In this document: positions 1-8,755 of the stretch, piece after piece
How positions within the stretch are numbered: the stretch's first letter is position 1
How the letters are laid out: every line of letters begins with the position of its first letter
Source: an uncultured bacterium
Lineage (GTDB): Bacteria > Cyanobacteriota > Vampirovibrionia > Gastranaerophilales > Gastranaerophilaceae
Length of the DNA stretch: 64,000 nt
Direction of reading: 5' to 3'
Assembly: GCA_949286705.1 (NCBI GenBank)
Contig: CASEDF010000004.1
Coordinates: 62,001 to 126,000, forward strand
Notes under the pieces: generated by a model
What the model saw: the letters and a program-made list of their open reading frames with translations, nothing else
Told to the model about the DNA's origin: nothing
The model's database searches: none
Position numbers and translations under genes: made by a program

Positions 1-64
1 GCTCTTTATTGCAGGTAAATTAAACCTTGTTTAATATTACCCGTTTTTCTTAATAATATGTCTT

Positions 65-96
65 GCCTTACTGCTTGTGCAGCAAGGCTTTTCTTT
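65..96 (+). terminator. Putative intrinsic terminator
   Basis: A ten-pair stem with one mismatch (GCCTTACTGC, loop TTGT, GCAGCAAGGC) is followed by TTTTCTTT. It would end a transcript entering from the left edge of the window. The stem and T-run are seen; the terminator role is inferred. Confidence 0.55.
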
Positions 97-173
97 AATC
101 AATACGCCCCACAAACTCACCCACTTGTTCTGTTAAAAATACCAATTTAAAGTTCTAATTATATAACTTTGGA

Positions 174-204
174 TTGGTAGTTGCATTTATAAAAATATTA
201 TAAT
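174..204 (+). promoter_or_regulatory. Putative promoter of the XRE gene, near-leaderless
   Basis: A perfect TATAAT lies at 199-204, with TTGGTA at 174-179 as a weak -35 candidate (19-base spacer). The ATG of the regulator is at 213, so the expected transcription start falls at about 211-212 and would leave almost no leader. No Shine-Dalgarno sequence precedes the ATG. Leaderless expression is an inference. Confidence 0.35.
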
Positions 205-212
205 CTATTGTT

Positions 213-527
213 ATGAGTGAATTTTTAAAAAAATTTGGCAATAACATTAGAAAATATCGTGAAATTAATAATTACAGCCAGGAAAAATTAGCTGAATTAA
301 TGGATGTTTCACTAACGACAATTAATAACATTGAACGAGGAATATCTTTCATTACTGCAGACAATCTTGTTAAGTTAACAACAATTTTAAAAACGACAAC
401 AAAAGATTTATTTGATTTTGACGAGACACCTGATGGGAAATATCTTGGAATGATTATTGCAAAAGCTCGACAAATGAATGTTGAACAGCAAAAGCAAATT
501 TTAAAAATCATGCAGACATTTGAATAA
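213..527 (+). CDS. XRE/Cro-type helix-turn-helix regulator
   Basis: A 104-residue DNA-binding protein. Residues about 6-65 form an HTH_3 (XRE) domain: IRKYREINNYSQEKLAELMD is the first part and SLTTINNIERG carries the recognition helix. The C-terminal 35 residues are helical and charged with no recognisable effector domain. Small XRE proteins of this kind act as autorepressors, plasmid or phage regulators, or antitoxins. No partner toxin or phage gene lies beside it, so its target is unknown. The gene is monocistronic and is followed by a dispersed repeat at about 590-665. No Shine-Dalgarno motif is visible before the ATG. Confidence 0.85.
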   Translation: MSEFLKKFGNNIRKYREINNYSQEKLAELMDVSLTTINNIERGISFITADNLVKLTTILKTTTKDLFDFDETPDGKYLGMIIAKARQMNVEQQKQILKIMQTFE

Positions 528-587
528 AGCAGAACATTTTTGTTGGGCAAGTATACTTACCGTCTTCAGGCTTCAGGATTACAGAAT

Positions 588-668
588 AAAACCTTACTGC
601 CTTAGTATCTTAGTAACTTAGTATCTTTAATTTGAGCTCCTTCGGGCTTCGCCCTCAGGATGACAATA
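588..668. repeat. Dispersed TTAGTATC-type repeat plus REP-like palindrome
   Basis: The stretch holds an iterated CTTAGTA motif (590-630) of the kind seen in the leaders of the pilin-like genes, then a GGGCTTCGCCCTCAGGATGAC segment matching the right half of the REP-like element found at 5382, 13375 and 31113. It sits between convergent genes and shows no coding potential. It looks like remnants of intergenic repeats. Confidence 0.5.
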
Positions 669-680
669 AGTTATCCCCCT

Positions 681-3600
681 TTAGTCCACCGAGAAGATTT
701 CCTTCAAATCTTCCATAGTAAGCGATTTAGTAATATTTCTGTCAACGGAAATTACGCTGTCAACAAGGTTGCGTTTAATTGTTTTGAGTTTTTGAATTTT
801 TTCTTCAACAGTATTTTTTGTGATAAGTCTGTAGACAAATACTTTTTTAGTCTGACCGATACGATAAGCACGGTCTGTTGCCTGATCTTCGACCGCGGGG
901 TTCCACCACGGGTCGTAATGGATTACGTAATCCGCGCCGGTCAAGTTCAAGCCCGTTCCGCCGGCTTTCAAACTGATTAAGAAAATCGGAATTGACGGCG
1001 TTGAATTAAATCTTTCAACAGCAGCCTGACGGTCTTTTGTTTTACCTGTCAGGTATTCGTAATCAATGCCTTCGCGCTCAAGCCAAGCCTTTACGATATC
1101 CAGCATGTCGACAAACTGGCTGAACAAAAGCACTCTGTGACCTTCAGAGATAATTTCTTCCAGCATGGATTTAAGTTTTTCAAATTTACCTGAGGACATA
1201 ATATTTTTAACGTTTTCTTTATCGTAAAGCCGCGGGTGGCAGCAGATTTGACGTAATCTGAGAAGTGCGGAGAAAATCGACAATCTGCTTTTTTCAAGTC
1301 CGTTCTGCTCAATACTTTTGAACAATTCTTCTTTGGTACTGTCAAGAACCTGCAGATAGAAGTCTTTTTGCTCATCCGTAAGTTCACAGTATGCAATGTT
1401 TTCGACCTTATCCGGCAAATCTTTTGCAACATCGCGTTTCATACGTCGCAAAATAAACGGATAAATCTGCAATTTCAGACGTTTTTCAACGGTTTTGTCC
1501 TGACGCTCCATAATCGGGTTAACATATCTGTAATTGAAATCCGCCACGCTGAACAAAAATCCCGGCATCAAAAAGTCGAATACAGACCACAATTCCTCAA
1601 GTTTGTTTTCAATCGGGGTGCCGGAAAGCGCCAGTTTATGCTGGGATTGCAATTTTTTAACCGCCTGAGCAGTCTGCGACATCGCGTTTTTAATATTCTG
1701 AGATTCATCAAGAATTATATATCTGAAATTAATATTTTTCAGTTTTTCAATATCGCGTCTGACAAGTGCATAGCTTGTAATTACAACATCGTAATTCGGA
1801 ATTTCCTTAAACATCTGTTTGCGCTCAATCCCTGCAAGTTTTAAACATGTCAAAGTCGGCGCGAATTTTTGAATTTCAGCTTCCCAGTTAAAAACAACCG
1901 TTGTCGGACAGATAACAAGAGTAGGCATCGGACCGTCCTCTTCTTTTGCCTTCTGAACAGCCGTCAGAGCCTGTAAGGTTTTACCAAGCCCCATGTCGTC
2001 CGCCAGAATCCCGTTCAGTCCGTATTTATACATAAACCAGAGCCAGCCGAAACCTTTTGTCTGATATTCACGGAATTCCGCATGAATACCTTCCGGCAGC
2101 GTCAAATCCTCTGACGTTGAGAATGTTGACATCTGCTCCCAGAATTTTTCAAAATCATCGCTCAAAATAAGCTCAACACCGAGATTCTTCAATTCATTGA
2201 TAAGCCCTGCACGGTAGGTTTTTACGGTAAATCTGTTATCGGGCGTTCTATACACATCAAAAGAATTAAATGCCCTCATCATTGCGTAAATATTCTGCGC
2301 CGGATATTCTACAAAGCCCAAACTTCTTATGCGGGCATATTTTTCACCGCTTTGAATAGTTTCGTAAATATCGTCAAAGTTGATAATCTCCTCACCGGCT
2401 TTTCCGAAAATATGAATTTCAAAGCTGTCCTGTGATTCCTCACTGAATTTAATTTCCGCACATAATTTGAATGGCTCGTCCATAAGTTTGAAAAAGCCCA
2501 TATCGTCTTTTTCTTCAAACTTCCAGCCGTCGCCTGCCTGTTTTATATAATAATTGTAAAAATCAATTGCATTTTCTTTTTCAAGCGCGAGGTTATTGGT
2601 CTGCATCGGAACAAATTTGCATGCCAGAAGCATATTATATGCCTCAATTTCGTGCTTGTAATTGCGTTTGACCCAGTAAATCAAATCCTCATCGGTTTTT
2701 TTAATGGTAAGATAAGGTGATTTTTCTTTGGCATTTTTGGAAAACGGCACCCTGACTCCGTCATATTCAAATTCCAGAGCGGCTTTCAATGATTGATCAT
2801 AATCAATTCCGAGCGTCACGATATTCAAAGGCGGACGTTCTTCAAGCATTAATTTGGAAATATTATCCGCAATTCTGACATCCATAATTTCGCGCAGTTT
2901 CGGCAATTCTTCATAGATAAATTTGCCGCCTTCGGCATCTTTCAAATCGGTAAAAGTGGATTTCAAAAGGTTTTGCGGAATGGATTGCATTGCAATATTT
3001 GTCGGGAAAATTATGTTTTTATATCTGCCCCATTTCAAATGTCTTGAAAAATACCTGACCTCTTCAAACGGGTAAACATCGTCCTTATCAGGTCTTTGCC
3101 ATTCAAGGGATAAAAGTATGGTGCCGGCTTGAGAACTGTTAACATACAACACAAGCTGCCATTCTTTGTCGGTAAACTTCAGCCTCTGTTTGGTTTTCTC
3201 ATCCAGAACCTCATCCGCCATGGCTAATAAGCTGAACATCGGACCGAATTTGGTAATCGGAATGTCATACCAACCGGCTTTTTTGTCCTGACGCGAAATT
3301 TTTAAAAGCTCTTTTAAAATATTCAATTCAACTTTTTGGGTGTTATTGATTTCAAAATTTTTGTCCTGTTTTTGGGCTTCAATAAAATTCCTCAAAATCG
3401 GTTCAATCTGGCGGACGACCTTGCCTGTTTCCCGTGACATTACAAGGATTGAAAAGAAATTTGCTTTTCTTTTCGGGTTAAAGTGGAAAATGTAATTCCC
3501 TTTAGGCGGTTCTGTCAAAGCCGTATTTTCATCCGGAAAATCAAATTCCATACCGAATTTAGTTTCCAGCCAATCCTCATAAGCATGTTCATCAATAGCT

Positions 3601-3860
3601 TTCAGAGCAACAGCAACGGCATGTTTGCACCATTCTTCCTTTAAAGGGCAGTTGCATCTGGCGGTTACACCGTTTTTCTTAAAGATTAAATCGGTATTAT
3701 AATGATCCTGAAAATTCCCTTTTACTTTTGCCATATAGAAATTTTTTTCAGGATAAGCGTCGAACACCATATCTTTCAGATGGTATTCGTAACCTCTGCG
3801 CCAGCTGCCAGCGCTTGCATGCTCTTTTATAAACTTATAATTGAATTGCTCGCCACTCAT
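681..3860 (-). CDS. SNF2-family helicase with N-terminal SWIM zinc finger
   Basis: A 1059-residue SWI/SNF-type ATPase that would translocate on double-stranded DNA and remodel bound proteins. A SWIM zinc finger lies near the N-terminus (Cys69, Cys71, Cys78, His80). The C-terminal half carries the helicase motifs: DDMGLGKTLQAL (motif I, near residue 620), DESQ (motif II, near 718), SGTPIEN (motif III), KAGGTGLNLTGADYVIHYDP (motif V) and DRAYRIGQ (motif VI, near 998). The length is normal for bacterial SWIM-SNF2 proteins. It is transcribed alone, converging with the XRE gene. The cellular target of these bacterial proteins is poorly known; a link to transcription or repair is an inference. Confidence 0.95.
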   Translation of the reverse strand: MSGEQFNYKFIKEHASAGSWRRGYEYHLKDMVFDAYPEKNFYMAKVKGNFQDHYNTDLIFKKNGVTARCNCPLKEEWCKHAVAVALKAIDEHAYEDWLETKFGMEFDFPDENTALTEPPKGNYIFHFNPKRKANFFSILVMSRETGKVVRQIEPILRNFIEAQKQDKNFEINNTQKVELNILKELLKISRQDKKAGWYDIPITKFGPMFSLLAMADEVLDEKTKQRLKFTDKEWQLVLYVNSSQAGTILLSLEWQRPDKDDVYPFEEVRYFSRHLKWGRYKNIIFPTNIAMQSIPQNLLKSTFTDLKDAEGGKFIYEELPKLREIMDVRIADNISKLMLEERPPLNIVTLGIDYDQSLKAALEFEYDGVRVPFSKNAKEKSPYLTIKKTDEDLIYWVKRNYKHEIEAYNMLLACKFVPMQTNNLALEKENAIDFYNYYIKQAGDGWKFEEKDDMGFFKLMDEPFKLCAEIKFSEESQDSFEIHIFGKAGEEIINFDDIYETIQSGEKYARIRSLGFVEYPAQNIYAMMRAFNSFDVYRTPDNRFTVKTYRAGLINELKNLGVELILSDDFEKFWEQMSTFSTSEDLTLPEGIHAEFREYQTKGFGWLWFMYKYGLNGILADDMGLGKTLQALTAVQKAKEEDGPMPTLVICPTTVVFNWEAEIQKFAPTLTCLKLAGIERKQMFKEIPNYDVVITSYALVRRDIEKLKNINFRYIILDESQNIKNAMSQTAQAVKKLQSQHKLALSGTPIENKLEELWSVFDFLMPGFLFSVADFNYRYVNPIMERQDKTVEKRLKLQIYPFILRRMKRDVAKDLPDKVENIAYCELTDEQKDFYLQVLDSTKEELFKSIEQNGLEKSRLSIFSALLRLRQICCHPRLYDKENVKNIMSSGKFEKLKSMLEEIISEGHRVLLFSQFVDMLDIVKAWLEREGIDYEYLTGKTKDRQAAVERFNSTPSIPIFLISLKAGGTGLNLTGADYVIHYDPWWNPAVEDQATDRAYRIGQTKKVFVYRLITKNTVEEKIQKLKTIKRNLVDSVISVDRNITKSLTMEDLKEIFSVD

Positions 3861-3966
3861 TTGCGGAGTATAATCTTCCTTTACAAAGGGTACAACGCCG
3901 GATATAGATAAAATCTATAAGCCCTTATATTTCTATTATACATGAATAAATAAAAAGTGCAAGTGT

Positions 3967-4428
3967 TTAAGGCACCAAAAAATTATGGAACGCAAACGCG
4001 AACAAAATTCCGAAAACCGCCCCGAAAAATACCTCTAAAGGCGTATGTCCCAAAAGTTCTTTCAATTTGCCGCCTGCAGCCTGCAGATCGTGTTTATAAA
4101 AATCATCCATCATACGGTTTAGGCACGCCGCGGTTTTACCAGCAGCCCTTCTTAAACCTGCAGCGTCATACATTACAATAAGGGCATAGCCAAATGCAAT
4201 TGCAAACAACAATGAGCTGAACCCGGCTATAATCCCGACAGAGGTTGATAACCCCATAACTCCCGCCGAATGTGAACTCGGCATGCCGCCCGTTGTCGTA
4301 AATATTTTAAAATTTATTTTACGGGTTCTGATTGTAAAAACGCAAAACTTAATTACCTGCGCAAAAAATGCGGATAAAAGCCCGCAGGCTAATGCCTCAT
4401 AACCGTTATTTATAATCATGGTGTGCAT
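3967..4428 (-). CDS. Divergent PAP2-family membrane protein (DUF212, YuiD-like)
   Basis: About 153 residues from the ATG at 4428. That start has an AAGGAAAGAGA Shine-Dalgarno region, whereas the longer open frame would use a TTG at 4461. Several hydrophobic segments and TTGGMPSSHSAGV, the SSH motif of acid phosphatase/vanadium haloperoxidase relatives, identify the DUF212 family. A basic RxxxGK-type segment (LRRAAGKTAA) follows. Family members are integral membrane proteins of unproven enzymatic role, thought to act on lipid-linked phosphates. It follows the prenyl synthase gene in the same direction with a short gap, so a lipid-phosphate role would fit, but this is inference. Confidence 0.85.
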   Translation of the reverse strand: MHTMIINNGYEALACGLLSAFFAQVIKFCVFTIRTRKINFKIFTTTGGMPSSHSAGVMGLSTSVGIIAGFSSLLFAIAFGYALIVMYDAAGLRRAAGKTAACLNRMMDDFYKHDLQAAGGKLKELLGHTPLEVFFGAVFGILFAFAFHNFLVP

Positions 4429-4503
4429 AAAATCTCTCTTTCCTTTGTCAATCTGTGGCAATTATATCAAACATAATAACGCATTGCAAAAACTTTACAA
4501 ATC

Positions 4504-5364
4504 TTATGCAATACGGATTTTGGCAATAATTTGATCAAAAATATCCGATTTCAAGCCGTTTTCCGACAATATTTTTTCGCAATCATCCAGAATTTGAGCC
4601 AAATCCGCTTTTGCTTTTTCCAGACCGTATAAAGAAACATAAGTCAATTTGCCGGAGAGTTTATCTTTGCCGAGAGTTTTACCCATTTGTTCAAAAGTTG
4701 AGGTTTCATCCAGAATATCATCGGCAATCTGGAATGCAAATCCGAGATTTTGAGCAAATCCGGTTATAACATCAAGCTGTTTTTCGTCCGCGCCTGCAAT
4801 TATTGCACCTGTCCGCAACGCGAGTTTAAATAAATCTGATGTTTTATGAATATGAATATATTCAAGTGTTTTTTCAGGATTTTCAGGGGTTGTTTTTTCA
4901 CTTTCAATATCCGCGACCTGACCCGCGATAACCCCGTAGGCGCCTGCATATTGAAAATATTCTTCCAAAATTTTGACTAATTTTTCAGCTCCGAGATTTT
5001 TTGAATTTTTCACAATAACCTGCGGTGCAAAAGTCAAAAGAGCATCGCCTGCAAGAACTGCCACGGCTTCTCCGAAAACCTTATGATTGGTCAATTTGCT
5101 GCGTCTGTAGTCGTCGTTATCCATACAGGGCAAATCGTCGTGAATAAGGGTTTGCGCATGAAGCATCTCAATTGCACACGCAGCCGGAATTGCATCTTCA
5201 AGTTTTCCGCCGAACATTTGGCACGCCTCAAGACACATCACAGGACGCAAACGCTTCCCGGGCAGCAATACCGTGTATCTCATGGATTTGAAAATATCCT
5301 CGGGATATGTTATTTCCATAAATTTATCTAAATTTTCGTTTACTAAATTAATTAAACTCTGCAT
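4504..5364 (-). CDS. ispA: Polyprenyl (farnesyl/geranylgeranyl) diphosphate synthase
   Basis: A 286-residue trans-prenyltransferase that condenses isopentenyl diphosphate with allylic diphosphates. The first Asp-rich motif is DDLPCMDND, the second is DDILDETST, and the substrate-binding PGKRLRPV segment lies near residue 36. The length fits the IspA-type short-chain class, producing farnesyl or geranylgeranyl diphosphate for undecaprenyl, quinone or membrane lipids. Chain length cannot be fixed from sequence alone. It is co-oriented with rsgA upstream, but a REP-like palindrome separates them, and with the DUF212 membrane protein downstream. Confidence 0.92.
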   Translation of the reverse strand: MQSLINLVNENLDKFMEITYPEDIFKSMRYTVLLPGKRLRPVMCLEACQMFGGKLEDAIPAACAIEMLHAQTLIHDDLPCMDNDDYRRSKLTNHKVFGEAVAVLAGDALLTFAPQVIVKNSKNLGAEKLVKILEEYFQYAGAYGVIAGQVADIESEKTTPENPEKTLEYIHIHKTSDLFKLALRTGAIIAGADEKQLDVITGFAQNLGFAFQIADDILDETSTFEQMGKTLGKDKLSGKLTYVSLYGLEKAKADLAQILDDCEKILSENGLKSDIFDQIIAKIRIA

Positions 5365-5379
5365 TTTCTATTCCTTATT

Positions 5380-5406
5380 CTGTCATCCTGAACTCGTTTC
5401 AGGATC
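5380..5406. repeat. REP-like palindrome (GTCATCCTGAAC type)
   Basis: The sequence TGTCATCCTGAACTCGTTTC followed by AGGATCT folds into an imperfect hairpin. Related copies lie at about 13375-13402 (both arms), 31113-31147, 36298-36370 and as a half-site at 645-664. This copy is in the gap between rsgA and the prenyl synthase gene. Confidence 0.6.
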
Positions 5407-5427
5407 TTGCCTGAGAGGCAAAATAAT

Positions 5428-6417
5428 TTACTCATAATCAATATTTTTTATCTGTTGTTTCAAGGTATTTCTCGCACTCTGGCGTTTTTTACCGCTGATT
5501 TTGGCAACAGCCTTGTTATTTACGAGTTTTTTGGAGTGTTCGACTTTTTGTCCTGCGTTCTGCACACGGGTTTTAAACTCTCTTGCTTCCTCAGCAAAAG
5601 CCAAATAACTTTCATACCTTGACGGGTCGATCTTGTCAAGATTTGCAAGAACCGCACAGCCTGTTTCGTTTATATGCAGACAGTCGCTGAATTTGCAATC
5701 TCCGCCGAATTTTGAAATATCCTCAAACAGCAAATCCACGTCTTTCGGCAGTATAAAGTCAAATTTCACGTTGCTGAACCCGGGAGTATCAACAATTCGC
5801 GAATTTTGGTTTAATTTTATAATTTCGCAATGACGGGTTGTGTGAGTGCCTCTGCCGATTTTTTCGCTAACCTCTTTTGTGCGCAGATTCAAATTCGGGT
5901 TCAAAGCATTAATAAGACTTGATTTGCCGGCACCTGACGTCCCGCAGAGAACACTTGTTTTGTCCGTCAAAATCTTTTCAAACTCCCTCAAGCCTTTATG
6001 TTCCGTTGCGGACGTAAAAATAATTCTATACCCGAGAGGTTCATAAATCGAAAGAATTTTAGGTTTTAAATGTTTATCCCACTTTAAATCGCTCTTATTA
6101 AAACAGAGAACAGCTTCAATATTATGATATTTTGCAAGTGAAGCGTACCTGTTCAGCTGCGTAAGGTTTAAATCAGGCTCTTTTAAAGCCGACACAATTA
6201 TAATTTGGTCAATATTTGCAACGCTCGGACGCGGGATGAAATTTTTGCGCGGAATTATTTTTTCTATAACACCGCCTTGAAATTCCACGAAATCCCCGAC
6301 GAGAATTTTTTCTCTCTGTTTTTTTAAAACTTCACGGATTTTGCACTCGCAACGGTTCATACCATCGTCCACATAATAAAAATCCGAATGTATCTTGTAA
6401 ATTTGTCCTTCTGCCAT
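5428..6417 (-). CDS. rsgA: Ribosome small subunit-dependent GTPase RsgA
   Basis: A 329-residue circularly permuted GTPase that acts late in 30S subunit maturation. An N-terminal OB-fold (residues about 1-65) precedes the G domain, whose motifs come in the order G4 (NKSD), then G1 (GTSGAGKSSLINAL), then G3 (DTPGF). A C-terminal zinc-binding segment with CKFSDCLHINETGCAV is present. The basic C-terminal tail (KKRQSARNTLKQQIKN) is typical. It reads in the same direction as the prenyl synthase gene and the upstream pilin-like gene A, with no obvious terminator before A. Confidence 0.95.
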   Translation of the reverse strand: MAEGQIYKIHSDFYYVDDGMNRCECKIREVLKKQREKILVGDFVEFQGGVIEKIIPRKNFIPRPSVANIDQIIIVSALKEPDLNLTQLNRYASLAKYHNIEAVLCFNKSDLKWDKHLKPKILSIYEPLGYRIIFTSATEHKGLREFEKILTDKTSVLCGTSGAGKSSLINALNPNLNLRTKEVSEKIGRGTHTTRHCEIIKLNQNSRIVDTPGFSNVKFDFILPKDVDLLFEDISKFGGDCKFSDCLHINETGCAVLANLDKIDPSRYESYLAFAEEAREFKTRVQNAGQKVEHSKKLVNNKAVAKISGKKRQSARNTLKQQIKNIDYE

Positions 6418-6441
6418 TACATATTTATTTTAGCATAAAAA

Positions 6442-7320
6442 CTAAAATTTAATCGGATAATCATCAGGGATTTTCCAGTCATTACACTCTATCATTGAGG
6501 AACAAAATGAGGTGCCAAAGCCATAATAATTATCCAGATAAGGATTTTCGCATAACTGGGCCCAATTAAGTTTGCTTCCGTCAGGGTAGCTGAGTGTATC
6601 CGAAGTACAATGCGGCAAATACGGCTCCCAATAGCTCTCACTTTGTGAGCCGTTAATAGAAGTGATATAATAAGTATTTTTCGACTTGTTTTTAATAAGA
6701 TTAAATCTAAAATAATCTATGCCGTTATACATTTTATCTTTTGAAACATTCAAATCTATATTTACAGCATAGCCATAAGTGCTGTTTGCAAGAGGATACT
6801 GTATCCAAAAACCTGTTCCGTCAGGTAAAACCAGCTTATTTATGTGTTGCCCGTCAACAAATTCATTAAACTTAGTTCTTTCTTGACCGTTTATAATTGT
6901 TTTATACAGGCAATCACGACCTTTTTCCGTTTTCTGTGTATTACAAAGTTTCGCATTATTTAAATATTTAAGAATATAATTCTGCGCAAATTCACGCTGA
7001 AGGGTAAGCTGATCGGCAGAAGTAACACCATTAAATAAATAATCAATATTGCCTTCATCAGCTTCAACACGTTTTATAACCTCGTTTATGACAGCAATTG
7101 TCTTTCTTAATCTGGTTTCAACCATCTTCTTTTTGTATGTACCGACAAGCGCTGGTATGGTAAGCGCAGCAACAATCCCGATTATCCCGAGGGTTATCAA
7201 AACTTCTGCAAGTGTGAAGGCGATTTTTTTGGAAGATACTAAGTTACTAAGGCAGTATGGCACTAAGGGTTTACTGTGAGCTTCGCTCACGTATTTGTTT
7301 TCTGAATTATAATTCATCAT
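6442..7320 (-). CDS. Pilin-like protein A (type IV pilin/pseudopilin N-terminus), phase OFF
   Basis: The open frame has 292 residues. IAFTLAEVLITLGIIGIVAA is a class III prepilin-type N-terminus with Glu at position +5 after a predicted cut following Ala rather than the usual Gly. After the helix come a polar C-terminal body with paired cysteines and LPDGTGFW, typical of minor pilin or pseudopilin relatives. The ATG at 7320 has no good Shine-Dalgarno site. The likely real start is the ATG at 7529, behind TAAGGAGATAA. From 7529 the frame runs into 9 G and stops at 7473; with 10 G it would read unbroken into this gene. The encoded product would be a membrane-anchored surface or pilus subunit. 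No partner pilus assembly gene is adjacent. Confidence 0.8.
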   Translation of the reverse strand: MMNYNSENKYVSEAHSKPLVPYCLSNLVSSKKIAFTLAEVLITLGIIGIVAALTIPALVGTYKKKMVETRLRKTIAVINEVIKRVEADEGNIDYLFNGVTSADQLTLQREFAQNYILKYLNNAKLCNTQKTEKGRDCLYKTIINGQERTKFNEFVDGQHINKLVLPDGTGFWIQYPLANSTYGYAVNIDLNVSKDKMYNGIDYFRFNLIKNKSKNTYYITSINGSQSESYWEPYLPHCTSDTLSYPDGSKLNWAQLCENPYLDNYYGFGTSFCSSMIECNDWKIPDDYPIKF

Positions 7321-7472
7321 ATAAGAATTATAATTTGTATTTGCTCCTTTGTCAATTTTGGTGTCGGTCTGATAATGCCGACCTACTTTTCTGTTACTTC
7401 TTAGTGCCTTGGTGCCATAGTATCTTAGTAACTTTACACAACCAATACCGCCAGAACCCTTGTACTGGCTAC
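7321..7472 (-). other. Leader of pilin-like gene A between the G-tract frame and the ORF
   Basis: If one G is added to the tract this stretch is translated without a stop and joins gene A in frame. It encodes GGIGCVKLLRYYGTKALRSN and then GRHYQTDTKIDKGANTNYNS, closely matching the translated leader of gene D. The match at protein level and the absence of stops support coding use in the open phase. It fills most of the gap between gene A and efp. Confidence 0.65.
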
Positions 7473-7490
7473 CTAGAGGAGTCGCCGTCG

Positions 7491-7499
7491 CCCCCCCCC
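7491..7499 (-). repeat. Poly-G tract A (9 G on the coding strand), switch OFF
   Basis: Nine G on the minus strand lie ten codons into a short frame that starts at ATG 7529 (second ATG at 7526) with a good GGAG site. At 9 G the frame ends at TAG 7473-7475 after 18 residues. One extra G, or two fewer, would bring it into the frame of gene A. Confidence 0.8.
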
Positions 7500-7611
7500 A
7501 GCTGTTTCAGACTTTTTATAAACCATCATTTATCTCCTTATTGTTAAATTTATTATAACAAGGCTCCTGATTTTTGGCAAGATATCAAATTTATCGATTT
7601 GTTAAGCTGAT

Positions 7612-7639
7612 TTGAATTTTTAAATTTTTGTGTTATTAT
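7612..7639 (+). promoter_or_regulatory. Putative sigma70-type promoter of efp
   Basis: TTGAAT at 7612-7617 and TATTAT at 7634-7639 are separated by 16 bases, about 40 bases before the efp start. An AAGGGG ribosome site lies at 7667-7672. The efp-accBC transcript would begin near 7646. Confidence 0.5.
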
Positions 7640-7679
7640 CAGTATATTCAAGAAGATATATTTTATAAGGGGAAAAAAG

Positions 7680-8237
7680 ATGATTTCAGTAAACGACTTA
7701 AAAACAGGCTTGACTCTTGAGTTGGACAACGGTCTCTGGTCAGTGGTCGAGTTTTTGCACGTTAAGCCGGGTAAAGGCGCAGCTTTTGTAAGATCAAAAC
7801 TTAAAAACGTTGAAACCGGTCAGGTAGTTGAAAAAACGTTCCGTGCCGGCGAAAAAGTTGCAAAAGCAATGCTTGACAGACGTGAAATGCAATATTTATA
7901 TAAAGAAGGCAAAGAATTCGTTATGATGGATACGGAAACCTACGAACAGTTACAGATAACGGAAGATCACGTAGGCTCCGGCGTTAAATATTTAAAAGAA
8001 AACATGATTGTTCAGGTATTAATGCACGATAAAAGAATTATCGGCGTTGATATTCCGGCACATGTTGAATTGGAAGTCGTTGACACACCGCCTTCCGAAA
8101 AAGGCAACACCGCTCAGGGCGGCACAAAACCCGCTACACTTGAAACAGGTGCAGTTGTTAACGTTCCGTTCTTTATCTCTAACGGCGACAAAATAAGAGT
8201 TGACACCAGAACTAATGAATATTTGGATCGCGCATAA
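7680..8237 (+). CDS. efp: Elongation factor P
   Basis: A 185-residue translation factor that relieves ribosome stalling at polyproline stretches. The KOW-like N-terminal domain holds the loop [12 protein letters not shown], with the Lys that is post-translationally modified in many bacteria. Two OB-like domains follow, and the C-terminal segment [17 protein letters not shown] is diagnostic. Length is exactly typical. No modification enzyme (EpmA, YmfI) is in this window. It is the first gene of a row with accB and accC, a neighbour order common in many bacteria. Confidence 0.97.
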   Translation: MISVNDLKTGLTLELDNGLWSVVEFLHVKPGKGAAFVRSKLKNVETGQVVEKTFRAGEKVAKAMLDRREMQYLYKEGKEFVMMDTETYEQLQITEDHVGSGVKYLKENMIVQVLMHDKRIIGVDIPAHVELEVVDTPPSEKGNTAQGGTKPATLETGAVVNVPFFISNGDKIRVDTRTNEYLDRA

Positions 8238-8255
8238 TTAAGAAAGGCATATAAA

Positions 8256-8702
8256 ATGAAGTTTGATACAGATTATATTGAAAAGTTAGCTGAAATAATT
8301 GAAGCAAAAGGCTTAACAGAAATTTCACTGGAAGACGGCAATCAGGCAATTACGGTAAGACGTGAATTGTATACGGCAGGCGCTCCTGTTGTTGCTGCAC
8401 CTGCTGCAGCTCCTGCTGCGCAGCCGGTTCAAACACCTGCCGCAGCCCCGAAACAGGAAGCTAAAAAAGGTCAGCCGGTTACATCACCTATGGTCGGCAC
8501 TTTCTACAAAGCCTCCTCTCCGGATGCAAAACCGTTTGTTGAAGTAGGTCAGACTGTTTCCAAAGGCGATGTCGTATGTATCGTTGAAGCCATGAAATTG
8601 ATGAACGAAATTGAATCCGAATTTTCAGGCAAAGTAATTGAAATTTGCGTGGAAGACGGTCAGCCCGTTGAATTCGGTCAGGTATTAATGTATATAGAAT
8701 AG
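8256..8702 (+). CDS. accB: Biotin carboxyl carrier protein of acetyl-CoA carboxylase
   Basis: A 148-residue carrier subunit. The N-terminal region is followed by an Ala/Pro-rich flexible linker (residues about 45-70), then the biotinyl domain with [10 protein letters not shown], whose Lys accepts biotin. The protein carries the carboxyl group between biotin carboxylase and carboxyltransferase in the first step of fatty acid synthesis. It lies 18 bases after efp and 53 bases before accC. A strong hairpin with a T-run sits between accB and accC. Confidence 0.97.
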   Translation: MKFDTDYIEKLAEIIEAKGLTEISLEDGNQAITVRRELYTAGAPVVAAPAAAPAAQPVQTPAAAPKQEAKKGQPVTSPMVGTFYKASSPDAKPFVEVGQTVSKGDVVCIVEAMKLMNEIESEFSGKVIEICVEDGQPVEFGQVLMYIE

Positions 8703-8709
8703 TTATTTT

Positions 8710-8743
8710 AAGTGAGATAAAATCTTTATCTCACTTATTTTTT
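8710..8743 (+). terminator. Hairpin with T-run between accB and accC
   Basis: A perfect 12-base stem (AAGTGAGATAAA, loop ATC, TTTATCTCACTT) is followed by ATTTTTTT. It has the form of an intrinsic terminator but lies inside an operon, eight bases after the accB stop and just before the accC ribosome site. It could attenuate accC relative to accB; it might also protect the accB 3' end. Confidence 0.65.
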
Positions 8744-8755
8744 AAGGAATAGGGT

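Noticed and set aside
660..980. Plus-strand open frame opposite the SNF2 gene end
   Set aside because: It lies antisense to conserved helicase motifs V and VI and has no ribosome site.
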